In this document: positions 16,325 through 27,563 of the stretch, piece after piece
Layout of the letters: every line of letters begins with the position of its first letter
How positions within the stretch are numbered: position 1 is the stretch's first letter
Assembly (NCBI GenBank): GCA_963667195.1
Contig: OY762962.1
Location: 3,187,351-3,251,350 of the forward strand
DNA: 64,000 bases
Source: UBA7703 sp963667195
Lineage (GTDB): Bacteria; Bacillota; Clostridia; Christensenellales; CAG-138
Reading direction: 5' to 3'
The notes under the pieces: generated by a model
Told to the model about the DNA's origin: nothing
The model's database searches: none
Seen by the model: the letters and a program-made list of their open reading frames with translations, nothing else
Program-made: the position numbers and the translations under genes

Positions 16325-17392
16325 ATGGAAAAGCGATTTGATCCAAACAAAAATCAGCAGTCACCCCATCAGCCGGGGTTTGACTGGGCACCTGCCGAGA
16401 CGCCGGAGCAGCGCGCGCAAAAGCGCAAAGAGCGTATCACGATCGTCTCCATCATCACGCTGCTGCTCGCGATCCTCGCCGTGCTGTTTACGCTGATGCA
16501 CAACACGCTTGCCGGAGCCGTTGCGGCAGCCGCTTCGTCTTCTCCCGCGCAGACGGCTTCCGCCGTCGCCGCCTCGCCGGAGCCATCGCAAACCGCCGGT
16601 TCCGCGCAGGCTCCCGCGGCAAACGCGAGCTTGCTCGTCACCTTTCTGGACGTGGGTCAGGGCGATTGCACCTTCCTTCGCTCGCCTTCCGGCAAGACCA
16701 TGCTCGTGGACGGCGGCCCGGACGGATCGTTTCCCGTGATCGAAAAATACCTCACCTCGCTCGGTGTGGTCGGGCTGGACGTGGTCATGGCGTCTCACGT
16801 GCACGCGGATCACATCGGCGGCTTAATCTCCGTCGTGGACACCTACCCGGTCGGAGATTTCTATTATCCGCCGTTTGACGCGGACAGCGAGACATACTTC
16901 AACCTTCTTGATGCGCTCAAGGAGAGTCAGGCAACCGTGCATCAGCCGTATGCGGGCGTCGATACGTTGATCCCGTGGGACGATCAGGTGGAGGTGCGCA
17001 TCCTCGCTCCCTATGATACGATTTACGACGACTTCAACGACACGAGCTATATCATTCGCGTTTCATACGGTAACACCGCCGTTCTGCTCACCGGAGACTC
17101 GACCGATCTCGGCCAAAAGCTCGCACTCAAGGCACAGCCGGATCACTATTTTAAGGCGGATGTGCTCAAGGTTGCGCACCACGGCTCCAGCGATTCCACG
17201 TTTGAAAAGTTTCTCGACGCGGTGTCGCCTGCAATCGCGGTCATCAGCGTCGGCAAGGGAAACGACTACGGGCACCCGGATCAGACGCTGCTGGATCGCC
17301 TCACCGAGCGGGGCATCACCATCTATCGCACGGATGAGGACGGAACCATCTCGCTCCTGCTTGACGGAACCAGCGTGACGGTGGTAAAATAA
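16325..17392 (+). CDS. Membrane-anchored ComEC-like metallo-beta-lactamase-fold hydrolase
   Basis: A 355-residue protein with a short basic N-terminus, one membrane helix (about residues 38-60), an Ala/Ser/Pro-rich linker to about residue 100 and an extracellular MBL domain. The domain opens with VTFLDVGQGDCTFLRSP, has the metal motif SHVHADHIGG and later LTGDST, VAHHGSSDST and GHPD, all typical of the soluble ComEC/Rec2 C-terminal domain. Family members degrade nucleic acid strands or phosphodiesters outside the cell; the substrate here is not known. The long open frame upstream lacks coding character; the start at 16325 is chosen for the N-in topology and the -10 spacing, and ATG 16316 is an alternative. 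Confidence 0.82.
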   Translation: MEKRFDPNKNQQSPHQPGFDWAPAETPEQRAQKRKERITIVSIITLLLAILAVLFTLMHNTLAGAVAAAASSSPAQTASAVAASPEPSQTAGSAQAPAANASLLVTFLDVGQGDCTFLRSPSGKTMLVDGGPDGSFPVIEKYLTSLGVVGLDVVMASHVHADHIGGLISVVDTYPVGDFYYPPFDADSETYFNLLDALKESQATVHQPYAGVDTLIPWDDQVEVRILAPYDTIYDDFNDTSYIIRVSYGNTAVLLTGDSTDLGQKLALKAQPDHYFKADVLKVAHHGSSDSTFEKFLDAVSPAIAVISVGKGNDYGHPDQTLLDRLTERGITIYRTDEDGTISLLLDGTSVTVVK

Positions 17393-17404
17393 TTGATAAG
17401 TAAA

Positions 17405-17655
17405 CACAACGGCTATGAAGGGGAAAAGTCCTCAGAGAGCGCTTTAGAGAGTACCGTCACCGGCTGAAAGCGGTATGCGCAGGAAAGGACACAAAGTTCG
17501 CCCCGGAGCCTCATCGGTGAACAGTGCAGTGCATTCAGTAGTCGAAGACGGGATCGCCCGATACAGCGAGATCGAGGCTTAACCCGGCAGTGCCGGGCGA
17601 GCAAACGAGGGTGGTACCACGACGCGATTCGTCCCTTTTGGGCGGAGCGCGTTTT
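17405..17655 (+). promoter_or_regulatory. T-box riboswitch specific for tRNA-Phe
   Basis: The 250-nt leader before pheS carries the T-box core sequence GAGGGTGGTACCACG at about 17607-17621, followed by a GC-rich terminator hairpin (17621-17650) and a run of six T. The Stem I region upstream has a candidate specifier codon TTC at 17497-17499, immediately 5' of GCCCCGGAGC in the usual position, which reads phenylalanine. Uncharged tRNA-Phe would pair with both the specifier and the T-box bulge and switch the leader to antitermination, raising pheST expression when phenylalanine is short. Confidence 0.93.
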
Positions 17656-17716
17656 TTATTTGGTAAGATTTCTATTTTAAAAAAGTACTGGTTGATACAC
17701 AAGGAGGAGAAGAAGA

Positions 17717-18745
17717 ATGGGCATGATGGAATCCCTTGCGCAATTGCGCGAGGAAACCGAAGCGAAACTGAAAGACTGTCAGTCGTCGGAAGAGCTGGAG
17801 CAGCTCTTAGTCGACGTGCTCGGCAGGAACGGATCGCTCACCACGATCCTGCGCACGATGGGCAAGCTCGCGAGCGACGAGCGCGCCAGCGTCGGCTCGT
17901 TTGCCAACAAGGTCAAGGCGGCTCTTGAGACGGTCGTTGCCGAAAAGCGCGCCTCTCTCGGCGAAGTCGCCAAGCAGCGCAGATTTGCGGAGGAAGCGCT
18001 GGATGTCACAGCCCCCGGGCAGCTGACAAACCCGCTGGGCCGCTTGCATCCGATGACGCAGACCTACCGCGAGATTCGCGATGCGCTGGTCGGCATGGGA
18101 TTTTCCATGTTCGACGGCCCGGAGATCGAGCTCGACGACAACAACTTCACGCTCTTGAACCTGCCGAAGGATCACCCCGCGCGGGACATGCAGGATACGT
18201 TCTATATCAACGAAAACGTAGTTCTTCGCACGCACACCTCGCCCTGCGAAGTCCGCGCGCTGACCACGCTGACCCCGCCGTTCCGGCTCCTGATGCCTGG
18301 CCGCGTGTTCCGTGTGGACGAAGTGGACGCGAGCCACTCTCCCGTCTTCCACCAGATCGAAGGTTTTGTGGTCGATAAGGGTCTGACGCTGGGCGACCTC
18401 AAGGGCATTCTGGACGCGTTTGTTCACGCCGTGTTCGGCGAAAACGTGAAGACGCGCCTGCGTCCCAGCTACTTCCCGTTCACGGAGCCTTCCGCCGAGC
18501 TGGACGTCTCCTGCTCCATCTGCGGCGGCAAGGGCTGCCGCGTCTGCAAGGGCACGGGCTGGATCGAAATCCTCGGCTGCGGCGTGACCAACCCGCACGA
18601 AATCGCCAATTGCGGCTATGACCCGAAGGTCTGGACGGGACTCGCGTTCGGCCTCGGCGTTGACCGTATGGCAAACCTCAAGTTCGGCATCAACGACATC
18701 CGTCTTGAGTATGAAAACGACGCGCGCTTCCTGCGCCAGTTCTAA
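17717..18745 (+). CDS. pheS: Phenylalanyl-tRNA synthetase alpha subunit
   Basis: Catalytic subunit of the alpha2beta2 class II synthetase that charges tRNA-Phe. The 342 residues comprise an N-terminal coiled-coil arm (about 1-85) and the catalytic core with motif 1 around TQTYREIRDALVGMGF, motif 2 near FHQIEGFVVDKG and motif 3 at GLAFGLGVDRMA. A four-cysteine insert, CSICGGKGCRVCKGTGW, is the zinc-ribbon-like turn seen in many bacterial PheS. AAGGAGGAG precedes the ATG at 17717. Expression is controlled by the T-box leader upstream, and pheT follows after 14 bp. Confidence 0.98.
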   Translation: MGMMESLAQLREETEAKLKDCQSSEELEQLLVDVLGRNGSLTTILRTMGKLASDERASVGSFANKVKAALETVVAEKRASLGEVAKQRRFAEEALDVTAPGQLTNPLGRLHPMTQTYREIRDALVGMGFSMFDGPEIELDDNNFTLLNLPKDHPARDMQDTFYINENVVLRTHTSPCEVRALTTLTPPFRLLMPGRVFRVDEVDASHSPVFHQIEGFVVDKGLTLGDLKGILDAFVHAVFGENVKTRLRPSYFPFTEPSAELDVSCSICGGKGCRVCKGTGWIEILGCGVTNPHEIANCGYDPKVWTGLAFGLGVDRMANLKFGINDIRLEYENDARFLRQF

Positions 18746-18759
18746 GGAGGGAAACGAAT

Positions 18760-21156
18760 ATGAAATTACCGAAGAAGTGGCTTTGTGAATATGTAGACTT
18801 CAACGTGACCAACGCCGAATTCATCGAGAAGATGATGTGGCGCGGCTTCGAGTGCGCGGGTGTGGAAAAAGAGCTTGCGGGTGTCGAGGGCGTCGTGGTC
18901 GGCCGCGTGCTCTCCGTTGTCAAGCATGAGAACTCTGAGCATCTCAACATCTGTCAGGTGGATATCGGCAGCGAGGTGCTGACCATCGTCACAGGCGCGG
19001 ACAACGTCTTTGACGGCGCGCTGGTTCCCGTTGCGGTCGTCGGCTCCAAGCTCGGCGGACGCGAGATGGCTGCCGTCAACATGCGCGGCGTCATGAGCTA
19101 CGGCATGCTCTGCTCCGGTTCGGAACTGGGGCTTACCAACGCGGACTATCCCAGCAGCGAGGTGCACGGCATCCTGATTCTGCAGGGCGATCACCCGCTG
19201 GGCGAGTCCATCGACAAAACGCTGGGCTTCGACGACGACATTTTCGAATTTGAGCTTACCCCCAACCGTCCGGACTGCATCGGCATCATCGGCATGTGCC
19301 GCGAGGCAGCTGCGGCGCTGGGTCAAAGCTTCCGTGAGCCCGTGATTCAGCCCGTCAAGGGCGAGGGCAACGCCGCGGACTATGCGCGCGTGTCGGTTGA
19401 TAACTTTGACCTCTGCCCGCGCTATACCGCGCGCGTGGTCAAGGATATCATCATCGAGCCTTCCCCCGCCTGGATGCAGCGAAAGCTCAAGGCGGTGGGT
19501 CTTCGCCCGATCAACAACATCGTAGACATCACGAACTATGTCCTCGTGGAGTACGGTCACCCGATGCACGCCTTCGACCTCGCCTGCATCCACGGCAGCC
19601 ACATCGTGGTTCGCACCGCGCACGAGGGCGAGATCGTCACCACGCTGGACAAGCGCGAGCGTCCGGTAACGCCGGATATGCTGCTGATCGCGGACGAGAG
19701 CCGCGGCGTCGGCATCGCGGGCGTGATGGGCGGCCTCAACAGCGAAATCACCGAGCAAACGCAGGCGGTGCTATTCGAGTCCGCCGTTTTCAAGGGCAGC
19801 AACATCCGCGCGACGGCGCGCAAGCTTAAGCACACGACCGACGCTGCTAGCCGCTTCATCAAGGGCGTGGAGCCCGTGAATGCGGAGCTTGCGCTGGAGC
19901 GCGCAATTGAGCTGGTTTCCGAGCTCAAGGCGGGCACCGTCGTCGGCGAGATCATCGACATCAAGAAGGAAAAGCCGGTCGATCGCGAGATCACGGTCAG
20001 CGTGGATCACATCAACGCGCTGCTGGCGCTCGACCTCTCTGCGCGTGAAATGGCGCAGATGCTCTCGACGATCTCGATTCACGCACGTCCAACGCTGACG
20101 GGGCTGCACGTGACTATTCCGCATTTCCGCACGGACATCGAGAGCGGAATCGAGGCGGACTGGGACATCGCGGAGGAGATCGCGCGCATCTACGGCTACT
20201 ACAACATCAAACCCACGCTCATGCGCGGGGACACCTTCCGCGGGCGCATCAACGAGCTGTTCCTGCTGGACGACACCGTCAAGGACACGCTGGTCTCGCT
20301 GGGGCTGTACGAGATGTACAACTACAACTTCACGAGCCCGTCGGTCTTCGATTCCCTGCTGCTGCCGAAAGACAGCGAACTTCGCAAAGCGGTTCGCATC
20401 CTCAATCCCTTCGGCGAGGATCAGAGCCTCATGCGCACCACGCTGATTCCCGGCATGCTGGATTCCCTCGTTCGCAACGCGAACCGCAAGAGTGGCTACC
20501 AGCGCTTCTTCGAGGTGGGCAACACCCACGTGGACACCGGTGCGGAGCTGCCGGAGGAGCGCAAGAAGATCGGCATCATACTCGGCGGCGAGAACGTGGA
20601 TTTCTATCTGCTTAAGGGCATGATCGAGGAGCTCTTCCGCGTGCTCGGCGTGAAGAACGCCGTGTATCAAAAGAGCACGGAAAGCTATCTCCAACCCGGC
20701 AGAGCGGCGCAGATCATCTCCGCTTCCGGCGCATCGCTGGGCGTATTCGGCGAGCTGCACCCGGACGTTGCGGGTAGCTGGAAAGCGGACGGTAGGGTCT
20801 ACGTCGCGGAGCTGAACTTTGCCGCAATTGCGGAAAGCAGAACCGCGGGCAAACGCTTTGAGCCGCTGCCCCGTTTCCCCGCGGCGGAGCGCGATCTCGC
20901 GGTCGTCGTGGATCTGGAGACGGAGTCTGCCTCGCTCAAGCGCGTCATCGAGACCGCACCCGCGGGCGTGATCGTCTCCGACGTGCGGCTGTTTGACACC
21001 TACGCGGGCCTCGGCGTTCTCACGGGCAAGAAGAGCCTCGCGTTCTCGTTCTCGCTCCGCGCGGAAGATCACACCCTCAGCGACGAGGAGATCAAGCGCG
21101 CGATGGACGCGATCATCGAAGCTCTCAAGACAAGCGGCGCTCCGCTTCGCGCATAA
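18760..21156 (+). CDS. pheT: Phenylalanyl-tRNA synthetase beta subunit
   Basis: tRNA-binding and editing subunit of PheRS, 798 residues, the usual length. In order: an EMAP-like tRNA-binding domain (about 40-150, with VVKHENSEHLNICQVD), B3/B4 editing domain with RPINNIVDITNYV near residue 250 and GVMGGLNSEITE, B5 domain, catalytic-like core (LMRTTLIPGMLDSL), and the C-terminal anticodon-binding FDX-ACB domain (PRFPAAERDLAVVVD). AAGGAGG precedes the ATG. It is cotranscribed with pheS and ends at a strong terminator. Confidence 0.98.
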   Translation: MKLPKKWLCEYVDFNVTNAEFIEKMMWRGFECAGVEKELAGVEGVVVGRVLSVVKHENSEHLNICQVDIGSEVLTIVTGADNVFDGALVPVAVVGSKLGGREMAAVNMRGVMSYGMLCSGSELGLTNADYPSSEVHGILILQGDHPLGESIDKTLGFDDDIFEFELTPNRPDCIGIIGMCREAAAALGQSFREPVIQPVKGEGNAADYARVSVDNFDLCPRYTARVVKDIIIEPSPAWMQRKLKAVGLRPINNIVDITNYVLVEYGHPMHAFDLACIHGSHIVVRTAHEGEIVTTLDKRERPVTPDMLLIADESRGVGIAGVMGGLNSEITEQTQAVLFESAVFKGSNIRATARKLKHTTDAASRFIKGVEPVNAELALERAIELVSELKAGTVVGEIIDIKKEKPVDREITVSVDHINALLALDLSAREMAQMLSTISIHARPTLTGLHVTIPHFRTDIESGIEADWDIAEEIARIYGYYNIKPTLMRGDTFRGRINELFLLDDTVKDTLVSLGLYEMYNYNFTSPSVFDSLLLPKDSELRKAVRILNPFGEDQSLMRTTLIPGMLDSLVRNANRKSGYQRFFEVGNTHVDTGAELPEERKKIGIILGGENVDFYLLKGMIEELFRVLGVKNAVYQKSTESYLQPGRAAQIISASGASLGVFGELHPDVAGSWKADGRVYVAELNFAAIAESRTAGKRFEPLPRFPAAERDLAVVVDLETESASLKRVIETAPAGVIVSDVRLFDTYAGLGVLTGKKSLAFSFSLRAEDHTLSDEEIKRAMDAIIEALKTSGAPLRA

Positions 21157-21179
21157 CAACAAAGCAACTTACACATCGG

Positions 21180-21210
21180 AACCCGGCGTACGCGAAAAAT
21201 ACGCCGGGTT
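21180..21210 (+). terminator. Intrinsic terminator of pheST
   Basis: An 11-bp perfect stem (AACCCGGCGTA) with a 9-nt loop, followed by CTTTGTATT. Confidence 0.85.
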
Positions 21211-21223
21211 CTTTGTATTCATC

Positions 21224-21253
21224 TTGCAGTCGATCTATGTTTTGCCGTATACT
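21224..21253 (+). promoter_or_regulatory. Promoter of the zinc-ribbon gene pair
   Basis: TTGCAG (21224-21229), 18 bp, TATACT (21248-21253). It starts 13 bp after the pheT terminator stem, so the two small genes downstream form a separate unit. Confidence 0.7.
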
Positions 21254-21304
21254 GAACACAGTAGCGGACAATCGTTCCGGCGTAACAATCCTGGAGGAGC
21301 CCAT

Positions 21305-21706
21305 ATGGCATTTTGTGAGAAATGCGGAAAGCCTGTGTACCGGCTCGACAAAACCTGCGTCAATTGCGGGGCTCCCGTCACCCAGTTTTCAGCGTCGGCG
21401 AACGACGACGACACACCGCGGCAATCGTCCTACTCGCTCGACAACGATTCTTCGCAGGGTTCGCCTTACGAAGTGCTCAGCAGTTGGGGCTTTGTGGGCT
21501 CCATGCTGCTCATGGCGATTCCGTTTGTGGGATTTATCATCACCATCATCTGGGCTACCGGCGGAGTAACAAATCTCAACCGCCGCAACCTCGCCAGAGG
21601 GTACCTGATTCTGATGGCGCTTGTTGCCGTCATCTATGTGCCACTCGTGCTGGTGCTCGTTTCCAAGATGGGTTCGAATACAATACTCAACCGTTTGATT
21701 CAATAA
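21305..21706 (+). CDS. Zinc-ribbon membrane protein
   Basis: A 133-residue protein with an N-terminal zinc ribbon (C4, C7, C18, C21; CEKCG and CVNCG), a Ser/Asp-rich linker to about residue 55 and two hydrophobic helices (about 63-85 and 100-122). It shares ribbon spacing and layout with the gene immediately downstream. Function unknown; such zinc-ribbon proteins are often called membrane or sensor proteins without proof. GGAGGAG precedes the ATG at 21305, which excludes the longer upstream frame that runs back into pheT. Confidence 0.8.
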   Translation: MAFCEKCGKPVYRLDKTCVNCGAPVTQFSASANDDDTPRQSSYSLDNDSSQGSPYEVLSSWGFVGSMLLMAIPFVGFIITIIWATGGVTNLNRRNLARGYLILMALVAVIYVPLVLVLVSKMGSNTILNRLIQ

Positions 21707-21771
21707 CGCGATCGCGCGCAGATTGCGCGAGAACGATACGAAATCATCATAATTTATAGGAGGGATTCAAT

Positions 21772-22185
21772 ATGGCATACTGTTCCAAATGCGGCGCTCA
21801 GCTCAACGATGGCGACAAGGCGTGCGGCAACTGTGGCGAACCCGTTCAGGGCTCTGCCGGCAGTAACGTTTCGACCGGTTCCAACGACACATGGATGGGC
21901 ATTCTCGCCTATCTCGGCATTCTCTCGCTGATTCCTTTCCTCGTGAAAGATCAGTCGTCGTTTGTCCGCGCGCATGCGGTTCGCGGCATCAACCTGTTCC
22001 TGTTGGAAGTCATCGTTTGGGTCGCCGTCGGCGTCTTATCGTGGGTTCCGGTGCTCAACGACATCCTCAGTACAGTTGCGGGACTTGCAGGATTTGCGTT
22101 CTCGCTCATCGGAATCATCAACGTCGCCAACAAAGAGGACAAGGACCTTCCGTTCATCGGCTCGATCCGTCTGATCAAAGGCTAA
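21772..22185 (+). CDS. Zinc-ribbon membrane protein, DUF4870-like
   Basis: A 137-residue protein: zinc ribbon at C4, C7, C18 and C21, a short Gly/Ser/Asn linker, then hydrophobic helices with a polar QSSFVRAHAVRGIN segment between the first and second (about residues 42-58, 77-95, 100-125). The motif (F/H)VRxHAxxGIN resembles DUF4870 (TIC20-like) proteins. AGGAGG lies 7 nt before the ATG. With the preceding gene it forms a two-gene unit; the shared ribbon suggests related partners or an old duplication followed by divergence of the membrane part. Confidence 0.8.
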   Translation: MAYCSKCGAQLNDGDKACGNCGEPVQGSAGSNVSTGSNDTWMGILAYLGILSLIPFLVKDQSSFVRAHAVRGINLFLLEVIVWVAVGVLSWVPVLNDILSTVAGLAGFAFSLIGIINVANKEDKDLPFIGSIRLIKG

Positions 22186-22210
22186 TCCTCTCGCGACTAC
22201 AGTACACATC

Positions 22211-22248
22211 AGGGTTTGGGCACGGCTTTGTCCGCGCGCTCAAACCCT
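22211..22248 (+). terminator. Probable terminator after the zinc-ribbon pair
   Basis: AGGGTTTG pairs with CAAACCCT across a 22-nt loop region that can extend the stem, followed by TTTCCCATTTTTT. Confidence 0.65.
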
Positions 22249-22292
22249 TTCCCATTTTTTACAGGACTTGGCGTATTAACTTGAACGATTAT

Positions 22293-23849
22293 ATGGATAC
22301 TCTGATTCAAAACTGCATGATCTACGACGGCACTGGCTCCCCCGCGTTTCGTGGTAGTGTCGGATTTTCGCGCGGCGTCATGCGGGTCTTTCGCGGGAAT
22401 GACGTCCCGCAATCGAAAAACATCATCGACGCGGGCGGGCTTGCGCTTGTTCCCGGATTCATCGACGCGCATTCGCACGGGGACTTGACACTCGTCAGCC
22501 CCTATGCCACGCAGAGCAAGCTCAGCCAGGGTATCACCACGCAGATTGCCGGACAGTGCGGCGTTTCGCTCTTTCCGTATGGCGGCGCGGGCGAGGCGCA
22601 GTTCACCCGGTTTGTCTCCGGCATTGCACCGTATCCCGACCTGCCGGAACAGCTCTCGCGGCTCGAAAGCGCGGCGGGGTTTTATGGCTGGCTGGAGTCG
22701 CTCGATAACCCCATCACGACAAAATGCTTTGTCGGTCACGGCGCGCTCCGGCTCTGGGCGATGGGCTACGAAAACCGCAAGCCGGACGCGGGCGAGCTCG
22801 ACCGCATGAAGGCGATGCTCCGCCGTTGCATCCGCGAAGGCGCACTGGGGCTTTCGATAGGGCAGGTCTACGCGCCAAGCTGCTACGCGGACAACGACGA
22901 GATTCTCGCTCTGCTGCGCGTGGTGCACGAGGAAGGCGGCGTTTACGCCAACCACCCGCGCAACGAAGGCGACCGCGTCGTCGAGGCGCGCGCGGAGACG
23001 ATGCGCCTCGCTCTGGAGGCGGATGTTCCGCTCTGCGTTTCCCACCTCAAAGCGGCGGGTCGGCAAAACTGGGGCAAGCCGCAGACGATGCTGACAGCGC
23101 TTGACCGCGCCGTGGAGCAGGGTCTTCGCGCGATCATCGACTGCTACCCGTACACCGCGGGCTGTACGTCGCTCAACGTCTCAATTCCCCCGCGCTATTT
23201 CACAAGCGGCATGAGCGGGCTTCTTCGCGCGCTGCAGGACCCGCACGAGCGCGAGATCATCCATGAAGAGATGAGCCGCATCAGCGATTACGACAACTAT
23301 GTCTATAACAGCGGCGGCTTCTCCGGCGTCTATGTTTCGAGCTGCCCTGTCGATCACCGCGCGGAGGGAATGTTTGTTTCCGAGTATGCCGAAAAATCGG
23401 GCATGGACCCGTTTGACGCGTTCTGTGATATACTGATCAGGAACAACGGCCTCGGCCTCGGCATCTATTTTCATATGAGCGAGGACGACATGACGCAGAT
23501 TCTGTCGCACCCGCTCTGCGTGCTCGGTACGGACGGGCTCATCGGAAAATCGAGCGAAAACCCGCATCCGCGCGCCTTTGGCAGCACCGCGCACGCTTAT
23601 GATCTGCTTGTGCGCGAAAAGAAGCTGCTCACGCCCGAAGCGATGATTCACAAGATGACGGCGCAAGCGGCGGATTTTCTAGGCTTGACCGCCAAAGGAC
23701 GCATCGCAGACGGCGCGGATGCCGACGCGCTGCTACTCGACCTGGACGCGTTTCGCGATACCGCAACGTATCAAAACGGAAACACTCTGACAACGGGCAT
23801 CAAGCGCATCTTCATCGGCGGGCGCGAGATCACGCTGCCCAACGCGTAA
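22293..23849 (+). CDS. N-acyl-D-amino-acid deacylase (D-aminoacylase family)
   Basis: An amidohydrolase-superfamily enzyme of 518 residues, normal for D-aminoacylases, expected to hydrolyse N-acyl-D-amino acids. Visible features are the N-terminal IQNCMIYDGTG strand pair, the metal motif GFIDAHSHGD, the QGITTQIAGQCG loop carrying a cysteine, VSHLKAAG, and the late LGTDG with HPRAFGS. No ribosome site precedes the ATG at 22293; a TTG at 22281 is an alternative with a distant AGGA. It is followed after 41 bp by a PfkB kinase gene with which it may be cotranscribed. The exact substrate cannot be read from sequence. Confidence 0.88.
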   Translation: MDTLIQNCMIYDGTGSPAFRGSVGFSRGVMRVFRGNDVPQSKNIIDAGGLALVPGFIDAHSHGDLTLVSPYATQSKLSQGITTQIAGQCGVSLFPYGGAGEAQFTRFVSGIAPYPDLPEQLSRLESAAGFYGWLESLDNPITTKCFVGHGALRLWAMGYENRKPDAGELDRMKAMLRRCIREGALGLSIGQVYAPSCYADNDEILALLRVVHEEGGVYANHPRNEGDRVVEARAETMRLALEADVPLCVSHLKAAGRQNWGKPQTMLTALDRAVEQGLRAIIDCYPYTAGCTSLNVSIPPRYFTSGMSGLLRALQDPHEREIIHEEMSRISDYDNYVYNSGGFSGVYVSSCPVDHRAEGMFVSEYAEKSGMDPFDAFCDILIRNNGLGLGIYFHMSEDDMTQILSHPLCVLGTDGLIGKSSENPHPRAFGSTAHAYDLLVREKKLLTPEAMIHKMTAQAADFLGLTAKGRIADGADADALLLDLDAFRDTATYQNGNTLTTGIKRIFIGGREITLPNA

Positions 23850-23890
23850 TCACACAATCCCCCGCATCTCAAATCAACGGAGGAACTCGG

Positions 23891-24748
23891 ATGAACACCA
23901 TCTATATCGTCGGCGGCGCTGCCATCGACATCACCGGAAAACCCGACAGCATCTGCCGCGAGCGGGACAGCAATCTCGGCCGCGTGGGCATTCGCGTCGG
24001 CGGCGTTGGACACAACATTGCAAAGCAGCTCGCTTCGCTTTCCTACGAGGTCGAGTTGGTCACCGCCATAGGCTCCGGCTTCCACGCGGGCATGGTACGC
24101 GAAAGCTGCCGCAAGGCGAATGTTTCGCTCGCGCATACCTATGTCGGCACCGAACACACGGGCACCTACATCGGCGTGTTTGACGAGGACGGAGACATGC
24201 TCGTCGGCATCAGCGACATGTCCGTACTCGACCACCTCACGCCGGACTACCTCGCGAATCTTCTGCCGCAGATCAACCAGGCGAAGATGTGCGTCATCGA
24301 CGGCAACCTCTCGCCGGAATCGCTGGAGTACCTTTGCAAAAACGTCACTTCCTCGCTGTTTTACGATCCGGTGAGCTGCGCCAAGGCAAAGCGCATCGGC
24401 GGAAACATCGGCAGTTGCTACGCCATCAAGCCCAATCGCTTTGAGGCGGGCTTCCTCTCCGGCAAGTCCTGTGATACCCTGCGCGGCATCTATCGCGCCT
24501 CGGACTGGTTTTTGGAGCAGGGCGTCAAGCGCGTGTTCATCGACCTCATCGAAGAGGGCGTCTTCTGGGCGGATGCGGAGGGTTGCGGCGTCGTTCCCGC
24601 GGAAACGCGCGAAGCCACCACCGCCTCGTTTGTTGGCGACGCGATGAGCGCCGCGATCATCGACGGCTGCGTGCGTGCGCTGCCCGCCGAAGAGTGCGCG
24701 CATCTCGGCGCGCTGGCCAGCGCCGCGGTGATGCTGCAAGAGAAATAA
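23891..24748 (+). CDS. PfkB-family sugar/nucleoside kinase
   Basis: A 285-residue ribokinase-fold kinase. The N-terminal IYIVGGAAIDITGKP and the RVGGVGHNIAKQLASL segment are the family's first signature; the second, usually DTTGAGD, reads EATTASFVGDAM here, keeping the catalytic aspartate but changing the anion-hole GAG to SFV. The overall layout, including the N-terminal GAAxxD, most resembles pseudouridine-kinase-like members (PsuK/YeiC group), but no psuG glycosidase is adjacent, so the substrate is open. CGGAGG lies before the ATG. Placed 41 bp after the D-aminoacylase gene. Confidence 0.82.
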   Translation: MNTIYIVGGAAIDITGKPDSICRERDSNLGRVGIRVGGVGHNIAKQLASLSYEVELVTAIGSGFHAGMVRESCRKANVSLAHTYVGTEHTGTYIGVFDEDGDMLVGISDMSVLDHLTPDYLANLLPQINQAKMCVIDGNLSPESLEYLCKNVTSSLFYDPVSCAKAKRIGGNIGSCYAIKPNRFEAGFLSGKSCDTLRGIYRASDWFLEQGVKRVFIDLIEEGVFWADAEGCGVVPAETREATTASFVGDAMSAAIIDGCVRALPAEECAHLGALASAAVMLQEK

Positions 24749-24765
24749 TCGATCGAAAGAAACAA

Positions 24766-24792
24766 AAGAAGCAGGGTTCAACCCTGCTTCTT
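24766..24792. terminator. Bidirectional terminator between PfkB kinase and glgP
   Basis: A 12-bp stem AAGAAGCAGGGT with a 3-nt loop; T-rich tails occur on both strands (TATTTT on plus, TTTTGTTTC on minus). Confidence 0.88.
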
Positions 24793-24804
24793 ATTTTGCA
24801 TTTT

Positions 24805-27174
<2,370 letters not shown>

Positions 27175-27207
27175 TAAATTTAACCTCACTTTTTTGCATC
27201 GCGTCCT

Positions 27208-27216
27208 AGTATAGCA
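27208..27216 (-). promoter_or_regulatory. Extended -10 promoter of glgP
   Basis: Minus strand TGC-TATACT (27216-27208) with no good -35. It lies 34 bp upstream of the GTG start. Confidence 0.55.
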
Positions 27217-27468
27217 CACTTTTTTTCGGATGAAAAGACGCGCGGCATTCCGTCATCGTTGCAAAAGTCGCCTAATTACGGGCTTTTTTCCGGTAATTTA
27301 CCGGGAATCGAGCTCTTTGGCACCTCGATCCGTGCGTTTCTGTACGTTAAGTTCACGTTTAAGCATTTCAGCACGAAGATCAGTGGTATTATATCTCGAA
27401 TTATTGTACAAAAGTCCATATTTATTTGGAATAACCGCTATGTTCCACCAAAATAATCCGTAAAAAAA

Positions 27469-27489
27469 GGCGCAACTTTCGTTTGCGCC
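27469..27489 (-). terminator. Intrinsic terminator of the M3 peptidase gene
   Basis: GGCGCAA stem with a 7-nt loop, followed on the minus strand by seven T residues. It is 75 bp after the peptidase stop. Confidence 0.88.
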
Positions 27490-27563
27490 CGTAAAATCGG
27501 GGATTCCTGTGAGTATCAACCGTGCTGAAAACGTGCGAGTGCCTTGGCAGGGATTATCGCCGT

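Larger units (their letters stand above)
27175..27563. other. Intergenic region between glgP and the M3 peptidase
   Basis: About 390 bp without a supported gene. It holds the glgP promoter and the terminator of the upstream peptidase gene. A minus-strand frame of 89 codons (27567-27298) is open through it, but it would start on TTG and contain the terminator stem, so I do not call it a gene. Nothing else is recognisable; composition is more AT-rich than the flanking genes. Confidence 0.6.

Noticed and set aside
19771..21162. 463-codon minus-strand open frame opposite pheT
   Set aside because: Antisense shadow: its composition is Arg/Val/His-biased, with no motifs, and pheT on the other strand is full length.
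21712..21730. Inverted repeat TCGCGC/GCGCGA between the zinc-ribbon genes as a terminator
   Set aside because: There is no T run after it and the next gene follows closely with a good ribosome site, so read-through is more likely.
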